NCBI GenBank assembly: GCA_024349245.1
Contig: JALDNG010000848.1
Span: forward strand, 32,628 to 96,627
Source: Neodontobutis hainanensis
Lineage: Eukaryota; Chordata; Actinopteri; Gobiiformes; Odontobutidae
Reading direction: 5' to 3'
DNA length: 64,000 bases
The notes under the pieces were generated by a model. The model had not been told where the DNA came from. It ran no database searches and was given only the letters and a program-made list of their open reading frames with translations. A program made the translations under genes and the position numbers. Positions 39,301 through 52,400 of this stretch are shown one piece after another; within the stretch, counting starts at the first letter, position 1, and each line of letters begins with the position of its first letter.

Positions 39301-40570
39301 TCCTAGTTATCTTGTATTTATCATTAGGTTCAGCTGTTTCAGAAAAATAGAAGCCAATTATTTAATCGAATTCAACCTTTCTACGATCATTCAAAAATCA
39401 AATTCGAATTTCTAAATGTAATTTTTATATTTGATGAATAATAATTTCTATATTTTTAAAAACTATAGTAAACACATATGATAAATAAATAAATATCTAA
39501 ATATTAGTTTCCTTTATCAGAGAGACTGAGCTATTAACCACATTGGTTCTCTGAAGTAGATATTTTTTTATCGTTGATCCGGTCATTATAAAAAATAATG
39601 ATTAAGAAATAAATAAGTGAAAAATATAATATTGAAAAAATCTAAAAACCTGAATGCATAAAAACATGGATTATCTTGTCACTTTGAGTTTGAAATTCAT
39701 GGTAACAGTATTTGATATAAATAACCACTATCATAACTCCCAAAATATAAAAAATTTTATCCGTTAGTTTTTATTAAACTTTAATGTTATAAGATTTGTA
39801 TCGAAATACGTCAGTATTTCGTACATTATATAAGACAGGGAAGATCCATTATTTACCCGTGTATTCACAAAAAGGTTCCTTTAAGGTCCTTGAACTTTTC
39901 CTGACATATTATAAGATCTTAATTTCTCAGTTAGTCCTATTTTTGTTTGATCTACACAATGAAACAATTTGAAAACATTAAAACAAATGTAACACCTATG
40001 TTTTTCTTGTTGTCACATTCTGATGTTGTCTCTTTGAACTCATTATTTTGATTTTCATGTTTTTGAGTCTTATCTGGTTGAAAAAGTTATACTTTTGAGA
40101 TATATGAGCATATAAACATTCATACTGTATGTTATGAATAATCTTCATGTCTTAAATTTTTTCTACGGACTTCACACAACCCCAAGGAGTAGGGTTCGTT
40201 GTTTTCTGCTATCCTATGTTAACTGTAGGTTTTTATACAAGAAAAAAATTTAGGAATAAAGCAATCTTTTAAGGAATCTACATATCCGAGTCAATAGAGT
40301 TTGTAAATCTGATGATGAACAAGAGTAAATTTTCAAATTATATTTATTCCGCATTGTGAGAGATCATTTAGGTTTTGTATTCTCGTTGGCATTAAGTAGG
40401 ATTTGCTTAGTTTATGTTCAATTACTTAAATAGAATGTGATTTCAAGGCCAATTCAGTTAAACGAAAACCAAGCGACCTACAAAACACATCAAAACATCT
40501 TCATGGTGGTTTCCTCGTCTACGTTCTCGTTCTTTGCTAATTAGTTGAAAATTCAGTGTAATAATCAGAT
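36380..40570 (-). mobile_element. Ancient Ty3/gypsy retrotransposon relic, minus strand
   Basis: No ORF above 75 codons survives, but minus-strand translation gives gag-pol landmarks in order. A gag-like segment spans 40.52-40.29 kb. A zinc-knuckle-like block CEVRRKN lies near 40.17 kb, with cysteine and glycine replaced by arginine. Reverse transcriptase shows SSMANIVVIL (39.25-39.22 kb), CFDFRKLN (39188-39165), WFSKL (39092-39078), APETFQN (38960-38940) and VYLKY for VYLDD (about 38.91 kb). KLEMCNF (38.79 kb) and WPKPKSNN (38687-38664) follow, then FIKNYTII. RNase H shows a KDDN block (38.42 kb) and IITDQKPSQLL (38.26 kb). A 74-codon stop-free linker lies at 37516-37295. The end of integrase (SIPSTL and KYRFDRVH, 36.7-36.6 kb) completes it. 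These match the ordinary gypsy order and spacing. The reverse transcriptase and RNase H calls are strong; gag and integrase are weaker. Protease and LTRs were not found. The ORF at 37976-38158 (plus) is a shadow. Confidence 0.7.
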
Positions 40571-40599
40571 ATTTTCGTCATAATTAATAAACACTCTTG

Positions 40600-42590
40600 A
40601 TTTTACAATTTTATTTGATAATGCACTTTTGAAACTATTTAATAATAAGAATCAAACAAAATATCTCCATCATTTTGCTTTCCTGAAAAGTTCTACAGTA
40701 TATTCAAAATGTTTGAAACTTTCAATGAAGATGGATACGATTGAATATGTTCCAAGCCGATATCACATATAAGACAGCAAATTTCTACTGTTAACGTTAT
40801 TTCCGAATATCTTATTTCACTACATTTAATACAAAATGTAAATATTTACAGATTTTTCGCGTTTAGTGGTTATCATAAAAAACAGTGATTTGGCATTTCA
40901 TATATATTCTCAAGAAAGCAAATTTAAAATTCTTTTATAATATTTACGAACCTGGATAATTTAGTAGTTTGATGTATAACTGTTAAATATTCAAACATAA
41001 GACGACATATAGGATTGCACTAGCTAATTCACATCTGATCAAAGTAGAACGGTAAGATATATGCTAATAAATAACTTGATGTTATCAATTATCAGATAAA
41101 TCTGAAGAAATATTGTATGTTGGCTTGCATAAAATCAAGCTGTTTTCTATATTTTAAAGATACTCAGAAAGTATACGAGATAAAATTCTGACACGTGAAA
41201 CGTTTTTATTTGATTGATAGTTTTCAGAGTTCTCGTTTGAAATAACCTGAAAACATTACATCTGGTTTATATAGTCCAATATAATCTATGATAATTATCC
41301 AAGTAGTAAAAGAAAATTACTTAAGATATCAATGAAATACCTATGACATATTATTTCGTAAAATTGTTTTCGATGTTAAATGGCTAAAGTAGCGCGTTAG
41401 GTAAAATGTAAAATCATAAAAATATTTAAAAGATGAAATGTTTTTGTGAAAGGCGAATTTTTGTTCATTATATAAAAAATAATTGTGACAATTAATGATC
41501 CAATTAAACTTGTGAATTTAAAAATAAGCAGGCTTTTTTGTTTATATTAGAAACAAAATAGATTTGAAACGAAGAAGCATTCATAAAGATTTATTCAAGT
41601 AGTTAATATTATCAAGAATTGACAGGTTACCTTTAGAATGAGGGCAGTTCATCTGAATTAGCTTCTGAATTTAAAATAACTGTCCATTCCTGACGCATCT
41701 AAGATTTAAAATAGAACATTTATATTTCATGTAGAAAAAGGTGTTCTGTTAAATATCGAAAAAATTTTATCAATGTTAATTTAGATGAGATTTCAAATAA
41801 AGTAGACATTAAGAATTTTTTTTCAATGTAAACTTTAGATAAATTTACGGTTGATTGCGAAATATAGAAATAAATATTAAATATGATACTTTGACATATG
41901 CATATAAAATTTTAATCGAAAAACGCAAGAGAACTCATTTTCGTCCTCGATATACTGTTTTCAATGCTATTTGGATCATAATTTTGATTAATAATTTTTC
42001 AGATCGTTTAAATTATTTTAACTTTATAATGATAAACAAAACTTGAGAGATATTCATGCAGAGACCTGTAACTATCATATTATTAAGCGTGTAAAACTGA
42101 AATTATTATCGTAACCATGGTTGCAATATTTAATGGTCATATTGTAGAATTAAAATCATAAATCATCACTTCATATCAGAGAATATTGATAGTCAGTACA
42201 TGATTTATAAAGTTATAGTATCAAAATCGCTTATAGAAATGAAGTAAGAGACTATTCACAGAATATTTAAGATGTCTTGAGAACTAAAAAAATGCATGTT
42301 GATACTGTATTTAAAGTTATGTGGTCAAAGATATCGAGAACATGATTTCGTTCTGTTTTTCATGTTTGGTTTACGCTTATTTGAGTTTTTATCATGGCTA
42401 ATCACAAAGTCTGCCTTTGCTAATGTTCAAATCGTTTTATTGATCTACTCGTAATATCAGTTTGTAAATTGATGATTTAGGCATGCTCTAATTTTTCATA
42501 CTGTGTTCAGATGAACATATTTTATTTTTCACATACATTCAAAGTTAAAAAATCTTTATCAATTAAATGAATTTCAAATCATATATATAA
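40600..42590. other. AT-rich spacer next to the old retroelement
   Basis: No supportable gene. The N-terminal part of gag or the 5' LTR of the minus-strand element should lie in the first several hundred bases if it was full length, but I see no clear coding frame or terminal repeat. The plus ORF at 41855-42046 looks like chance. Confidence 0.4.
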
Positions 42591-43530
42591 ATATAGACAG
42601 TTTCATATAGAAGTAAAAAAACTTTTTTTCAATATTGATTCATCAAAAATTTATTTGCGACCTTATTGTAAATCAACGTTCAAAACAAAAAAATCTTAGA
42701 GGCATTCAAATATTTAATAAAAAAAATATAGATGAGAATATAGCCATCCAAGATGCGGCCTTGGGTCTTTGCTTTCTAATATCGTATATTTTCTACGCCA
42801 TTATTTGGTATAAAAATAACCAAATATTCCCAAGTATAAAGATTATAGATTTTTTACCGAAACCATTAACTAACCAAAACTATTCGGTTAAGTGGAAAGA
42901 AAATATTACATTTTTCATTGATTAAAATTTTTCTAGAATATCTAAAATGGATACAGGTTTTGGTGATAAGAAGAAAAGTTCAGAGGTTCTTGATATATCA
43001 ACAAAATGATAAATTAACGATAAGACAGATAAATCGAGTTATATTTCGAATATTAATTGGCATAAATTGTATCGTATTTTATCAAGATAATTCCACATCA
43101 TTTGTAAACAAAGATTATTAATGTGATTGAAAACTACGCATGCTCTAGATTTTAGGAAAGAACATACCCAGTTAGATATTAGTTTCGATATACACAATAA
43201 CTACATCAAGTATACAAAGGTCTTCGATCTTCGAAAATGTTTAAATCATAAAATTTTTAATTCTAGAGAATGACTGGTCAATTGATATTTGAAAAAAATA
43301 CATTTACGCTTGCGCTACCGATCATATTATATTCTAATGGTTGAGGTTATCACTTTGCATTATATGAACTACGTGTGTTTTTTTCAAAACATTTTTATCT
43401 GTATGCACTTGAAATTAATGTTTTATAGAAATGTAAATAGATATTACATATATTTTAATCAAAAAAACCTGTTTTTACTATCTTTACGCATTTTATCAGA
43501 AAATACTTTCCTGTTTAAATAATTTTTAAC
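42590..43530 (+). pseudogene. Decayed plus-strand coding region, possibly a DDE transposase
   Basis: From about 42.59 to 43.12 kb a single plus frame, including the TTG-started 96-codon ORF at 42635, carries few stops across some 170 codons. It has mixed, coding-like composition (for example KMDTGFGDKKKSSEVL). A 49-codon stop-free stretch follows at about 43.12-43.27 kb (ALDFRKEHTQLDISFD, then KVFDLRKCLN). After a frame change a further open stretch (about 43.27-43.43 kb) contains GYHFALYE. The K..DLR..L, WSID and GY..... order vaguely recalls piggyBac-type transposases, but no catalytic triad can be shown. ORFs at 42918-43121 and 43289-43522 overlap it in other frames. I treat it as a dead gene of unknown family. 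Confidence 0.35.
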
Positions 43531-44450
43531 CCGATAAAAAAACAGATTATCGTTAAATACTGGAAAGTATTTATAATTCATCCTTGTACTCACACATTTT
43601 AGAAAAAGTTTAATTGCATGTCATTAATACCTAGCATGATATCTTAAAGATTATTCGTTTTTATTATTTTCAGAAACCTGATTTTAGGATGATTAACCTT
43701 TATAAACATCGTAGAGAGTTTATTAATATCTTTTGTAAATAGAAATCTAACATTCAGAATAAAGTTGACAAATTTGCCTAATTTGAAAATGTAATATAGA
43801 TAGGAAATTTAGACACTTAAATGGGTGTATAATTATTAACTAATAGGATATGAATCATTTTAATTTATATTTGAATCCATTAAGAATAAAAAGTTATATT
43901 TTCCAAACCATTAGATCATAAAACAAGTATGAGTACTTTTGATTATCTACCATTTAAAAGGTAACTCAAATAATTAAAAATCAAAAATACCGGGGAAAAT
44001 GTGAACATAAATTTTTTAACATTTATAAAGTTTTTTGAAGTGCATTGGTAATTAATCTCATATTTTTAATTTTTAAATATACATAAGAAACTTGATCAAT
44101 ACTTTTAGATATATATTTTAACATCTAAAAATTAAAAAAAATTGAATAAATTCTTATGAATCAATATTGGTTTAACGTTAATATTAACCTGAAGATTTTT
44201 CATAAATAATAATTTATATAAATTCGATTACGACATTGATACCGAATCGGTATATAACAGGCTGCAGAATAAACCAAAAATAAAATAAAATATGGTATAT
44301 TTTTATTGTGACTATGTTTAAGACTCCTTAGATTCGCATTTTGCTGCAAATATTTCTGTTAAAAACTTTTGAATATTTCCCTAATATTTGCAAATTTTTA
44401 ATACATTTCTCCAACAGCGTCTGTATTTTTCAAACTTTTCCAGATAGAAT
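43530..44450. other. AT-rich spacer downstream of family member 2
   Basis: No gene supported. This stretch should hold the 3' untranslated region of the minus-strand gene ending at 44454. T-rich runs that read as A-rich polyadenylation-like sequence on the minus strand occur at about 44.27-44.30 kb, but no specific site can be chosen. The plus ORF at 44341-44523 is chance or shadow. Confidence 0.45.
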
Positions 44451-44453
44451 AGG

Positions 44454-46294
44454 TCAATTGAGGTACCACAAGCAATACATCTGTTTGTATGTTTTGAAAC
44501 GTAAGTTTTGCAAATCTAAATAATTATTCATGTCTACAGAAGCATTTTCATCTGAAACTCGTGTCAAGAGCTGAAACAATTCATTCTGCAAAGGATCAAT
44601 AGTATCTGAGAAACTTGCGTCTTGATACTTATCAATTATTGTTTGCATATCTGAGACAAATCTTTGATACGTAGTAAGCATTTTAAAAGGTAGATCGCTG
44701 TTAAACTTATTATACTTTGAAAGGTCTCCAAAAGTATCATGGTAGGAGAGAATACTCATCTTATAGAGAGCATTTTCAAGAAATCTCTTTTCATATTTAA
44801 CAGCACATTTTGTGATTAAGTTGAAAAAATATTTATCTCGATCAAAACATTTTATCGATTGGTAAACGTTTAAACCAAATTCACTTGGATTACCTTGAGG
44901 CATGTTTGTATCCTGATTCATTTCAGAATACATATCTTTAAGTAATTTTGGATAATTTGAAAGAGACATTTCAATATCCATATTCATCCAGAAAAGTGAC
45001 TTCGACGGTTTTTTTCTTTTAGATGACGGTAAAGCTGAAACATCTTTTATTGGTTCTACGAATTGTGTACCTCGATTATTACCCTTTTTTGTTGCTTTGT
45101 GTTCGAGATGAACAGGTTTTTGGAAAAGTAAAATTGGCAAATTGGGGACATTTTTAGGATATTCTTTTGGAATATAACTTGCTGAATGCGTTGATGTTTG
45201 AGAATTATCAGGCTCTCTAGTACCTAATTTATGTCCAAGATATGATTGCTGTCCTTGATATGATACACTTAAAGGATACATTACGCTTAATGCATACTGA
45301 TCTTTTGTATCTTTATCGTTTCCAATTTCACTATTAGCTTGCAGTATTTGTGATGTTTTTGATTCAGTTTTCGTTTTTTTTTGATGAGGCAGGTACTTTT
45401 CAACGGGATCGTTTAATGAAAGAGGTGTAGTCTGCTCTTGTGTCGTGTAAGAATCAGTAAAAGCTAATGGATAATGATGTGGGTCGATCTTAAACCTTTT
45501 TGCTTTGGGTGGATCAGTATTTATATCTTCCTGTGAATGAGATAAATCAGCTAATTGTGTTACAAATTCATCTAGAGGATTAAGATGACCCCAATCATCA
45601 ACATAAAGATATTCTCTTCCATTAACATGATCAGGATCACGTTGAAAATATACATCTGTATATGTATCACGCCTTGACACAGTTGGTGAGCTTTGTTGGT
45701 TAATACTTGATGAAGTTTCTTCAGCTCGTTTTTTAAATTCATCGTTTGGCATATGTATATTCATATATGGTTTTGATTCAACCATTGGCAAATTCGCTCT
45801 CGTAAATTGTTTTGAAGATAATATACCATTTTCCGAAGAAATTTGAGATTTTTTGGTTCACTTAGCATAGTATTATGAGTATAATATTGTACATCAACCG
45901 GTTTTGTATCAGATAAAGGCATTAGACCTGGATATTTCAAAAGATATGATCCAATATTTCTTAAAATATTTACTTTTTCTATTTCATGAACAACACTACC
46001 TTGGTCTACATTAACGTCAATAATACCTTTTTGGTTCGATCTGTGAGATAATGAGGATTGATCTTTTCTTTCCCATAAATCCGTTCTGTAACTATCTGGA
46101 GGTATATAACTTAGAGATGAATCAGATGGTGAGTCTACTCTGATTCTTACACCATGGTCTAATTTATGACTAAACGAAAATTTACTTTTTAACATATTCT
46201 TTGAAACATTCTCGACCATTAAAAATCCATCTTTTTTTGGAGGGCAAATATTTCCAGCAATAAAATTCAGCCAAAATATTATCAGCGTGTTCAT
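44454..46294 (-). CDS. Novel secreted protein with disordered middle and conserved C-terminal domain (family member 2), one frameshift
   Basis: Two overlapping minus ORFs form one gene of about 610 codons: 177 codons from the ATG at 46294, and 445 codons ending at 44454. The second frame is open upstream of its own ATG as far as a stop near 45.86 kb. The two frames meet cleanly at an A6 tract (T6 on plus, 45849-45854), where a one-base change joins them. The N-terminus MNTLIIFWLNFIAG is a plausible signal peptide. The middle is rich in S, D, Q, K, T and P with RDTYTD and TDSYTT motifs, so it is probably disordered. The last ~180 residues form a conserved domain starting at KSLFW (45002-44988), then NYPKLL, CFDRD, ENALY, DTFG, LPFK, DMQTIIDKY, and PLQNELFQLL, shared with the pseudogene at 9.4-10.9 kb. 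There are no transmembrane segments apart from the signal peptide, and I recognise no known domain. The frameshift may be an assembly or sequencing error, a real lesion, or recoding. Function unknown; secretion is inferred. Confidence 0.75.
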
Positions 46295-46335
46295 GAGTTT
46301 TACAATCCCTTGAGTACAAATATTAAAAATGGTCT

Positions 46336-46401
46336 ATGCGCAATATAAAAATTTTTGATCATCAAAATAATAGATTTTAAGAATTTCCAAAAAACATGCG
46401 C
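46336..46401 (-). promoter_or_regulatory. Paired ATGCGC hexamers upstream of family member 2
   Basis: ATGCGC occurs at 46336-46341, about 42 bases upstream of the ATG at 46294, and at 46396-46401, about 102 bases upstream. A variant ATGCGT lies at 46471-46476. The pseudogenised paralogue has its nearest ATGCGC about 49 bases upstream of its start. A T-rich TTTTTATATT block, possibly TATA-like, lies directly upstream of the first hexamer on the minus strand. A conserved promoter element is inferred. Confidence 0.4.
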
Positions 46402-46499
46402 AATCTTCATTTTGTTTGGATCATAGTTCGAATCGTCTTTCGCAATTCGATAATTATTTTTGTAGTGCACATGCGTGCTTCAACATGGAGATAATTTTT

Positions 46500-49400
46500 A
46501 ATTATTTACCTGTAATAAAATAAAACCGTCATATTTTCATGAAGTAGAATTAATTTTTTTGAGTGATTTAATGAGGATAATTATAATTTTATTTCTTGGT
46601 AAAGGATTGAAGTTGCATCAATTTCATAAAAATAGAACATAATATTCCTAAAATATATCGTTATGTTAGAACTAATCGTTCTTTTGAGAAACTGCAAAAA
46701 AGCTAAAGCAAATAAAATAACATAATTACTTTTCGGTGGTATAGAATGAAAGGGGATAGTTTTATTTATATTTTTGAATTTATGATTTATTTTCAAGAAT
46801 TTTCGTGAAAAAGTATATTTCGTTTAATTTTTACAATAAGAATAAAGTATCATGATGAAAAAATGTCTATATTTTTTGACATAGTTAAACATAAAAATTA
46901 AGTTTATTCATGTTAATAAAAAAAATTTGTTTTTTACTGTTAGTTTGAATCGTTTAAAGGGACATGTGTAAAAATTAATATTATTTTTAATAAAAATAAT
47001 CTGACACTATTTATTCCATAAATTATGAATATTATTGATTAATTTAGTCTAAAAAACCATTTTATAAGTACTTTTTTATGATTTTGTCTATGATGATAAT
47101 AAAAATGAATTAGATGAAATTTTTAAATTATACTCGATTGAATTTACAGTTAGTAACAAGAAATTATGAGAAAACCCCATTTATAGCATATGACATCTCC
47201 AGACAATAATCCATATCTTAATAACAAAAATAAATAAAATCGAAATAGAGAAACTATTATATATTGTGCTGTCGGCAAAGAGAGATATTATTTATTTTTC
47301 ATTTTGATTATTTAATTAAATTATAAAGAAATATGAGATATTTCCTAGCATATAATTAATTTTTTAATATGATCTATGAATTAAAACGTGTTGCATAAAT
47401 TCTCAGTTTTCTATAATTTGATTTCATAAAATATATTATCGAAATAAACGTTTAGATAATTTTATGATTTTAAAATAATTTTATAAAATCTTATTTGCTA
47501 TTCAATGCCTTATAATGAGTTATCCGATAATTCTCGTCGAGATTTTTAATATAAATATTATTTATTTTTTTGTATATTATTTGCTAAGTTGATGCTGATA
47601 GAGTAAAATAAAAAAAACTTAAAAAATATTCATGTTACTTTTTTGTCGTGATAGATTGATAAAAAAACTCAAACGATCTATCAACCATTTTTTGTAATAA
47701 GCACTATGATTATTATATAGTTAAATTATTATAAATTTTTTAAAATTTAATATCATTTTATTTTTTATCGTTCTATTGTCCTTTTTTATAATTTTTCGTG
47801 ATTGTTTTACCCTTGTTCACTTATTTTATATTTACTTAAAATAATATTTATTTTTTTAATATTGATTACTTTGTTTGAAAATTATTCAAATATATATTCT
47901 TCGAATTTATCAAGAAATCTTTTATATTCAGAAAATATATAAACTTTCTTTTTTAGACAAAATCATAGCACTTCAAATGGATTACCATTTATCTTTTTTT
48001 ATCTAATTCGAATTAAATTTAGAATTTATTAATTTTCATGATAATCAATAATGCTGATGAATATCGAAAATTACTTAGATATTACTCAAAATATAGGAAT
48101 TTTCAAAACAGCAACAAATAATTTTTTTTAATTCATAGTATTAAAAATTATCATTTATATTCATGATGAATTTATTCCATATTTAACCAAAAAATATCTT
48201 CCAATGTTCAGGTCATCGAAATAACACATGTATATAAATTATATTAAAAGACTAAATTTTTGGATAAATTTTAATTACGCAGTAAATTCACATAAAGCCT
48301 TGTTTTATTGATTGTTAGCAAAACATAGTACATGATTATTTTATAAATATATTAATTTATAATGTTAGTATGTCTAGTTAAAAATGAAAATGTTCGATGC
48401 TTTTAGTTTTTCCAATGTGAAAAAATTGAAAAAGTATTTATTTTGATTTTAATTGACTCATAACGAAATAATATTTTCGCTAAGAATCTATTCAGCGAGT
48501 TTTTATATTAAAAATATTATACGATCCTTAATTAAACATCCATCAATAGTTATATTTCAAAATATCATTACTTCATTAACAAAATTACTCTTTCTGTTAA
48601 AAAATTGAATTTAATCTTTCGTTTTAGGCAGTAAAATAACCCGTCGCCAACTTCTGTATTTTATATAAGTTTTTTCAATTCTTAACATATGAAACACGCG
48701 CATCTACAATGCTCTAAACAATAAGTTATACTTTTAATTATCTTGAAAAGTTTAATAAATATTTCGTTCTATAACTTAAAAGTAAGGAAACGAACGAATT
48801 CTTTATTCAAATGAGATACTATCCAAAAATGCGGTGATATAGTACAACGAGAAAAGTTTTAAGAGCTTTATGGGGGAAAATAATTCATACAACCAAATTC
48901 CAGGGAATCTTTATAAATGTAACTTTTATCTCAACACTCTCGACTGATGTTCATCGGAATAAAAATTTTTGATGTATTTATTATATAGTATTCAAGGTAT
49001 ATTTTGTTCTTTGAATTTATCGAAAATTGTTTTTGTGTGAGTTAATTTATTAAATGAACGCGACATTAAATAGATTAGATCTTATAAAAAAAATATTTTG
49101 ATAAATTTCATATAACGCTAAACTCACCCTTAATTTACTTTGAAATAAAAATTTGTCGAAAGTATATTCTTAACTCAGATATTACAGAGATAAACGACGA
49201 TAAATTGACAAAATATATCTTTCAAATTTTCTTTCAAAACGTCTAAACAATAAAAGTTTGATATATAGCTAACTGTTTTATTAAAATGTGATGATCAAAC
49301 ATAGATGTGTAACACAATTATTTTTAGCTCAAGTATAAATGTTTTTGACATATATCAATTTTTATTCTATATATTAGAAGATTTTTGTTATTTTTAGTTT

Positions 49401-52400
49401 AATCGAACTCTATGAAATATGAAATGATAATATAGCATCTATATTCCATAAATGACACTATCTGCTTCGTAGTATAATTTTATTTTTCAAATTCAAAATT
49501 ACCTAGCACATTCAGAGAGTAGAAATACTCAGTAAATTTAGAGTATGGGATTAAATAAATTGAATTATCGTAAGATGCCAATGAATCTAAACAATATTAT
49601 TTTTTTATCAATTTATCTTGAAAAATAGGAATTAACTATAATTAAATAATTACTTTAACATGTTTTTTTATCAATAAATCGATATATAAACCAATAAAGT
49701 TGAAGTATATTTAATAAAATGCTTGCGTTTTCCAAGGATAAAAAATTTCAAATATTATTTGGCTGTAAAGAATGAAGTCAATAAATCTATATATATATAT
49801 CAATAAGACAAATAATGACAATTTTATAAAATATACGACTCATTCTAAAAGAACCCTGTTGTTTTTAAGTTATTTTGGAATCTTTAATAAAATCTTGTTC
49901 AAATGAAAGACTATAACCATGGTTTGCTATTATTTTATCATCTTTGAGATTTATAACTTAAAAATGAATGTGAGAAACCCTAGAAGATGCTTAAAGATCA
50001 TAATATGAAAAATATGAATTTCTGTTATTAATATTCAGTTTAATAAGATTTTTAATGCATATAATGTGTTTTTGTCGTAAAGCTTATATGAAAAATCAAA
50101 ATTTTCAAAATAATGTAAATTTACATTGTATAAAAGAAAAAATAACATATATTGATATAATATTCGAAAAATAAAACTATAAATAATTGAGATTTTTCTC
50201 AAAACATTGTTTTAGTATTATTTCAAAGAAATATTCAATTAAATAAAATATGACATCAGAATAAAATTAAAGTATATCTTTGTTTAATCTGATTCGGCTC
50301 TTATAGATGTGATTTTATCCCTTTTATATTTTTATTTTCTCGTTTAATTTTTCGAAAAATCCCTTTGAATTTGGAGTTTTTACTTTCATAAACAAAAGTG
50401 AACTATTAGAAAAATATAACAATTTATTGAGTATTATGTATTCTTATAGGAATGATTAAAACCGTTTTTTTAAAATAAATTTTCACTCAATCATTGATGG
50501 CCTTTACGTCCACAATAGATTTGTGATATCATATAGATATCTAACAAGTGTGACTCTTATTTTGAAACCATGAAGTTAAGAGGCATTTAAAAAATAAACT
50601 TTTTAATTTTCCTAAAAATTATTATTTTGTATGTTTTAGAAGAAAGGTTTATTTTTATACAAAAAATGAAAATATTTAAAAATGATTTTTTATTAAAATA
50701 CATTTCTTAAATTTTGGTTTTTTGAAAACGTTGTAAAATTATCATAAAATAACTAAATGTTAACAAAATATGAGAATGCAAAAAATTTCTTGAGTTTCAA
50801 GTCACAAGACATGGTTTTATAATTTAAAAATGCTAAAAGACTAAGAATTCATTTATAAAAATCTCATATAAAAATAACATGATGGGTGTAATATTTATAT
50901 GAATTGTTGTATAAGCTATTAAATGTATGAATGATTATATTTCAATTATTGAAGGTAAGACAATTTTTTGTTTCTAAGTCGACATCGAAAATTATTTCTA
51001 AAAAATCTGAAATTAACTTGTCTTTCTTCTTTGATTGAGAATAATAAATAAAAATTTATTTTAAAGGTTTTGTCGAAAATTTTATGTGTATAACAACATT
51101 AATTTTATTCCAGATAAAATGATCAGAATATTTTACAATTAATTTGTAGCGCTCATTGAAAAATTTCTTTCACGATTATATGATTAAACATGCATTTTAA
51201 CAAAAATCAAGTAAAAAAATAAGATATTTGAAATTTTACCTGTTAATTTCTTGCCTTTTCCTTTAGTATGATGAAAAATATATCTTCTATTCGGCATATA
51301 AGACGTAAATTTAATATAGATTACGTTAAATCGTTTATTTAAGCGACTGAATTGAGAATACATCATAAGATTTAAATGAAACTAAAGAAATTAATAATTT
51401 TTTTACTTATAACCGTATTGTGAAGCGATTTTGATTTAATATTTTTGTAAATAAGATTAATGCGACTTTATGGCATCTTCGAACGTATATAATCTCAAAG
51501 AATTAATATTTTTTAGCTGATGACATAAATATTAAAAATATAATGATTTAAAAACTTTGATTTTTCATATTTAATAAAATAATTCCCCAGCAATGACATA
51601 TAAAACATTTTCATTTAGTTGTGAGTTAATTTATTTTTAACAAATCTTAATATTCCAATAAAGAAAAGTCAAATTTCAAAAACTATTTTGATGGGAAAAT
51701 AACAAATAAAAATAATGTCACATATTTTATGACTTAGAGGGAAAATAAAATATGGGCAATTTGATCGAAATTCTGATGTAATACAAAGGAATTTTTATAT
51801 TTGCTCTCATAAATATAAAACTATTTTAGATTTACAAATAAAAAAGCATTTTACTGATTTAAATAAAGCAGAATTTGTCAACTTCGATTCATCTGTTTTC
51901 ATAAATTGTTACAGAACACAGTAAAAACAGTTAAATTTTCTGATAATTTATGTTATGAATTTTTTTAAGAGCATACTTTTTATTGTTAATAATTATTCTC
52001 AGTGAAAGTTATGAATTGTGATATGGATATCAGATATTTTAAAGTATATAGTTTGAAAAAAGTTTATAATTTGGAATTTTTATAACATACAATATACTAC
52101 TATATGATTTATGATTCATTCATATTTTAATCTGTCAAATATACTTAATCTATGAATTATCAAATAATTTTTGTTGAAGAATTTATTTTTTCCGTATCTA
52201 CTTCATGGGTAAATTTCAATCATTAAAAACGACTCATGAAATTTTGAGCATTAAAAAATCAAAGGTTTTATGTTGATTAAATTTAAAATCATCCGATTTA
52301 CATTAACTATGACACATTGCATCAATAATGGATAAAATTCATATCTTAATTAAAAGGTTTAATTTAAAAAAATTTTTAATTCCTTTTTTTCAAATCAACC

